Origin: an uncultured Caulobacteraceae bacterium
Lineage (GTDB): Bacteria > Pseudomonadota > Alphaproteobacteria > Caulobacterales > Caulobacteraceae
DNA length: 7,416 nucleotides
Direction of reading: 5' to 3'
NCBI GenBank assembly: GCA_937952995.1
Contig: CALFYB010000282.1
Location: forward strand, 1-7,416
Part shown: in pieces, positions 5,772-7,416 of the stretch
Layout of the letters: each line of letters opens with the position of its first letter
Position numbering within the stretch: position 1 is the first letter of the stretch
Made by a program: the position numbers and the translations under genes
Notes under the pieces: generated by a model
Databases searched by the model: none
What the model was told of the DNA's origin: nothing
Seen by the model: the letters and a program-made list of their open reading frames with translations, nothing else

Positions 5772-6926
5772 GTGAACCCGATCTACGACCAGATGCCGAC
5801 GACGATCTTCGAGGTCATGTCCGGCCTTGCGCGGCAAACCGGCGCGGTCAATCTGGGCCAAGGCTTTCCAGATGGCCCCGGTCCGCTCGATATCCGCCAA
5901 GCCGCCGCTGACGCCGTGCTCAATGGCTATAACCAATATCCGCCCATGGCCGGATTGGCTGAGTTACGGCTCGCGGTCGCAGACCATTATCGACGTTTTC
6001 AGGGCCTTGATCTGGATGGCCTGTCCGAAGTCACCGTTACCTCGGGGGCGACGGAGGCCATTGCCGCAGCCCTGTTTGCCCTGATTGTTCCAGGCGACGA
6101 GGTGGTGCTGATCCAGCCCCTCTATGATGCCTATCTGCCGCTGGTTCAGCGCGCAGGCGGCGTGCCGCGTCTGGTGAGCCTGCAGCCGCCGCACTGGCAC
6201 CTGACCGAAGAGATGCTGGAGGCGGCCATCACGCCGCGCACCCGGCTGGTGCTGTTCAACAACCCGCTCAATCCCGCTGGCAAGGTCCATGGCAAGGACG
6301 ATCTCGCTGCGCTCGCAAGGGTCTGCGTCAAACATGATCTCATCGCCATCAGTGATGAGGTCTGGGAACATGTGACCTTCGATGGCCATACCCATACACC
6401 GCTCATGGCCATGCCCGGAATGCGCGACCGGACCGTCAAGATCGGCTCAGCTGGAAAGATGTTCGCCCTGACCGGCTGGAAAGTCGGCTTTGTCTGCGCC
6501 GCCCCGCGCCTCAATGCCATCGTCGCCAAGGCCCATCAGTTTCTGACCTTCACGACCCCGCCCAACCTTCAAACGGCCGTCGCCTTTGGCCTTAGCAAGG
6601 GCCCCGACTTCTTTGATGCTCAGCGCCAGGCCCTGTCCCGCAGCCGAGACCGCCTGACGCTTGGTCTACGGCAAGAGGGCTATGTCACCCTGCCCAGCGA
6701 TGGCACCTATTTCGTCAATGTCGATCTGATGGCTTCGGGCATCGCGGTGGATGACGAGACCTTCTGTCGGCGAGCCGTGCAGGAGGCCGGTGTCGCGACC
6801 ATCCCCGTGTCGAGCTTCTATGCCGAGGACCCGGTACGCCATGTGGTGCGTTTGTGTTTTTCCAAACAGGACGCCACGCTCGATGCGGGTATTTCCGCCT
6901 TGGCCAAGGCCAAGCGTCTGTTCTGA
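5772..6926 (+). CDS. PLP-dependent aminotransferase, class I/II (methionine/kynurenine aminotransferase-like)
   Basis: The 384-residue cytoplasmic enzyme moves an amino group between an amino acid and a 2-oxo acid using pyridoxal phosphate. Fold-type I motifs are all present: TTIFEVMSGLA and NLGQGFPD near the N-terminus, NQYPPMAGLAELR (54-66), SGATEA (91-96) in the phosphate-binding loop, Y118, NNPLNPAGK (163-171), DEVWEH (195-200) with D195 facing the PLP nitrogen, the Schiff-base lysine K229 in GSAGKMFALTGWK, and the substrate-carboxylate arginine R360 in VVRLCF. The N-terminus and NQYPPM motif are closest to the E. coli YbdL methionine aminotransferase and kynurenine/glutamine transaminases, but class I aminotransferases in general are hard to assign to a substrate by sequence. 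The start is GTG with a strong AGGAGG. The dehydrogenase downstream, 112 bases away, may or may not be co-transcribed. Confidence 0.93.
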   Translation: MNPIYDQMPTTIFEVMSGLARQTGAVNLGQGFPDGPGPLDIRQAAADAVLNGYNQYPPMAGLAELRLAVADHYRRFQGLDLDGLSEVTVTSGATEAIAAALFALIVPGDEVVLIQPLYDAYLPLVQRAGGVPRLVSLQPPHWHLTEEMLEAAITPRTRLVLFNNPLNPAGKVHGKDDLAALARVCVKHDLIAISDEVWEHVTFDGHTHTPLMAMPGMRDRTVKIGSAGKMFALTGWKVGFVCAAPRLNAIVAKAHQFLTFTTPPNLQTAVAFGLSKGPDFFDAQRQALSRSRDRLTLGLRQEGYVTLPSDGTYFVNVDLMASGIAVDDETFCRRAVQEAGVATIPVSSFYAEDPVRHVVRLCFSKQDATLDAGISALAKAKRLF

Positions 6927-6937
6927 ACACTCAGCAC

Positions 6938-6953
6938 GCGTCAGCCTTGACGC
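6938..6953 (+). promoter_or_regulatory. Inverted repeat overlapping a TTGACGC -35-like box
   Basis: GCGTCA (6938-6943), loop GCCT, TGACGC (6948-6953) is a perfect six-pair stem 11 bases after the aminotransferase stop. TTGACGC (6947-6953) equals the Caulobacter -35 consensus TTGACGS, but the nearest -10-like sequence (CTAGTA, 6972-6977) is poor. It may be a terminator stem without a U-tract, or an operator over the promoter of the dehydrogenase gene. Confidence 0.35.
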
Positions 6954-7038
6954 CCTAGGGGCCAGCCCTGTCTAGTAAGGATCATAGTTGTTGAGAGCCC
7001 GCGCATGAGACGAGGGCCGATCCAAGGGAGCGTTATTG

Positions 7039-7416
7039 ATGAAGGCTGTTATCCGCCGCGGCACGAGCTTGATCTGTGATGAGGTCAGCGCCCCCATCCC
7101 CACCGCTGGTCAGACCCTGGTCAAGACCCTGTGCTGCGGCATCTGCGGGTCCGACCTTCACGCCCTGCACTATCTGGACAATATGGTTGAGGCCGGTATC
7201 CGCTCGGGCGGTGAGAGCAGCCTCAATCCCAAGGCCGATGTGATCTTTGGCCACGAGTTCTGCGCAGAGGTGCTGGACCACGGCCCCGGCACCACCGGCG
7301 CCTTAAAGGCCGGCACACGCGTTGTGTCTATGCCGGTCCTGATCACCGCCAGCGGCTTTAACGCCGTCGGCTATTCCAACACCACGCCCGGCGGCTTTGC
7401 TGAACAGATGGTGCTG
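7039..7416 (+). CDS. Zinc-dependent alcohol dehydrogenase-like protein (MDR family), N-terminal part
   Basis: The gene starts with ATG at 7039, preceded by AAGGGAG (7023-7029), and runs off the right edge after 126 codons with no stop. It is the GroES-like N-terminal domain of a medium-chain dehydrogenase/reductase, which oxidises an alcohol or reduces a carbonyl with NAD(P). Visible catalytic-zinc residues are C36 in CCGICGSDLH and H72-E73 in FGHEF. PGGFAEQMVL near the edge fits the family's GGFAEY-type motif. The segment between (residues ~92-118, RVVSMPVLITASGFNAVGYS), where classical members carry four cysteines for a structural zinc, has none. The insert between the C36 motif and GHE includes LDNMVEAGIRSGGESS. 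The NAD-binding Rossmann domain lies beyond the window, and the substrate is unknown. Confidence 0.9.
   Translation, partial: MKAVIRRGTSLICDEVSAPIPTAGQTLVKTLCCGICGSDLHALHYLDNMVEAGIRSGGESSLNPKADVIFGHEFCAEVLDHGPGTTGALKAGTRVVSMPVLITASGFNAVGYSNTTPGGFAEQMVL

Noticed and set aside
5964..6529. Two overlapping minus-strand frames opposite the aminotransferase
   Set aside because: The plus strand encodes a full, motif-complete aminotransferase; these frames are compositional shadows.
1..7416. CRISPR array, tRNA, insertion sequence or phage attachment site
   Set aside because: I found no regularly spaced repeats, cloverleaf, transposase or integrase. The Gtr-like genes recall phage seroconversion cassettes, but no integrase or attachment-site duplication accompanies them.

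Overview
This window reads as a stretch of chromosome from an alphaproteobacterium, most likely a member of the Caulobacterales or a close relative. That placement is an inference. It rests on the high G+C content with strong G/C bias at third codon positions, an XRE regulator with the FQQVQKYERG recognition helix typical of alphaproteobacteria, and two intergenic sequences resembling the Caulobacter-type -10 box. I see no tRNA, rRNA, CRISPR array, insertion sequence or phage gene.

Region 1 (2-595) is the 3' part of an alkaline phosphatase gene, cut by the window edge, followed by a small hairpin. Region 2 (699-4673) is a tight run of three plus-strand genes. The first is a family 2 glycosyltransferase with a C-terminal membrane domain. 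The second is a 671-residue membrane protein that joins a GT-C-like polytopic region to a C-terminal GtrA domain. The third is 6-phosphogluconolactonase, whose start overlaps the end of the GtrA-containing gene by 11 bases. The first two proteins could together supply all three parts of a lipid-linked sugar modification system: synthesis of the polyprenyl-phosphate sugar, its flipping across the membrane, and periplasmic transfer.

Region 3 (4674-5771) is regulatory in character. A structured AT-rich segment with a perfect 12-bp inverted repeat precedes a small XRE-family repressor. A convergent small minus-strand gene of unknown function (88 residues) follows, and then a second AT-rich intergenic segment with several inverted repeats. 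Region 4 (5772-7416) holds a class I/II PLP-dependent aminotransferase of the methionine/kynurenine aminotransferase type and the start of a zinc-dependent MDR-family dehydrogenase that runs off the right edge. The dehydrogenase keeps its catalytic zinc residues but shows no four-cysteine structural zinc lobe.

The points most worth a second look are the two-gene glycosylation module with its GT-C-like/GtrA fusion, the inverted-repeat structure at 4677-4744 upstream of the XRE gene, the near-identical 10-mers in the two AT-rich intergenic regions, and the unassigned minus-strand small gene.
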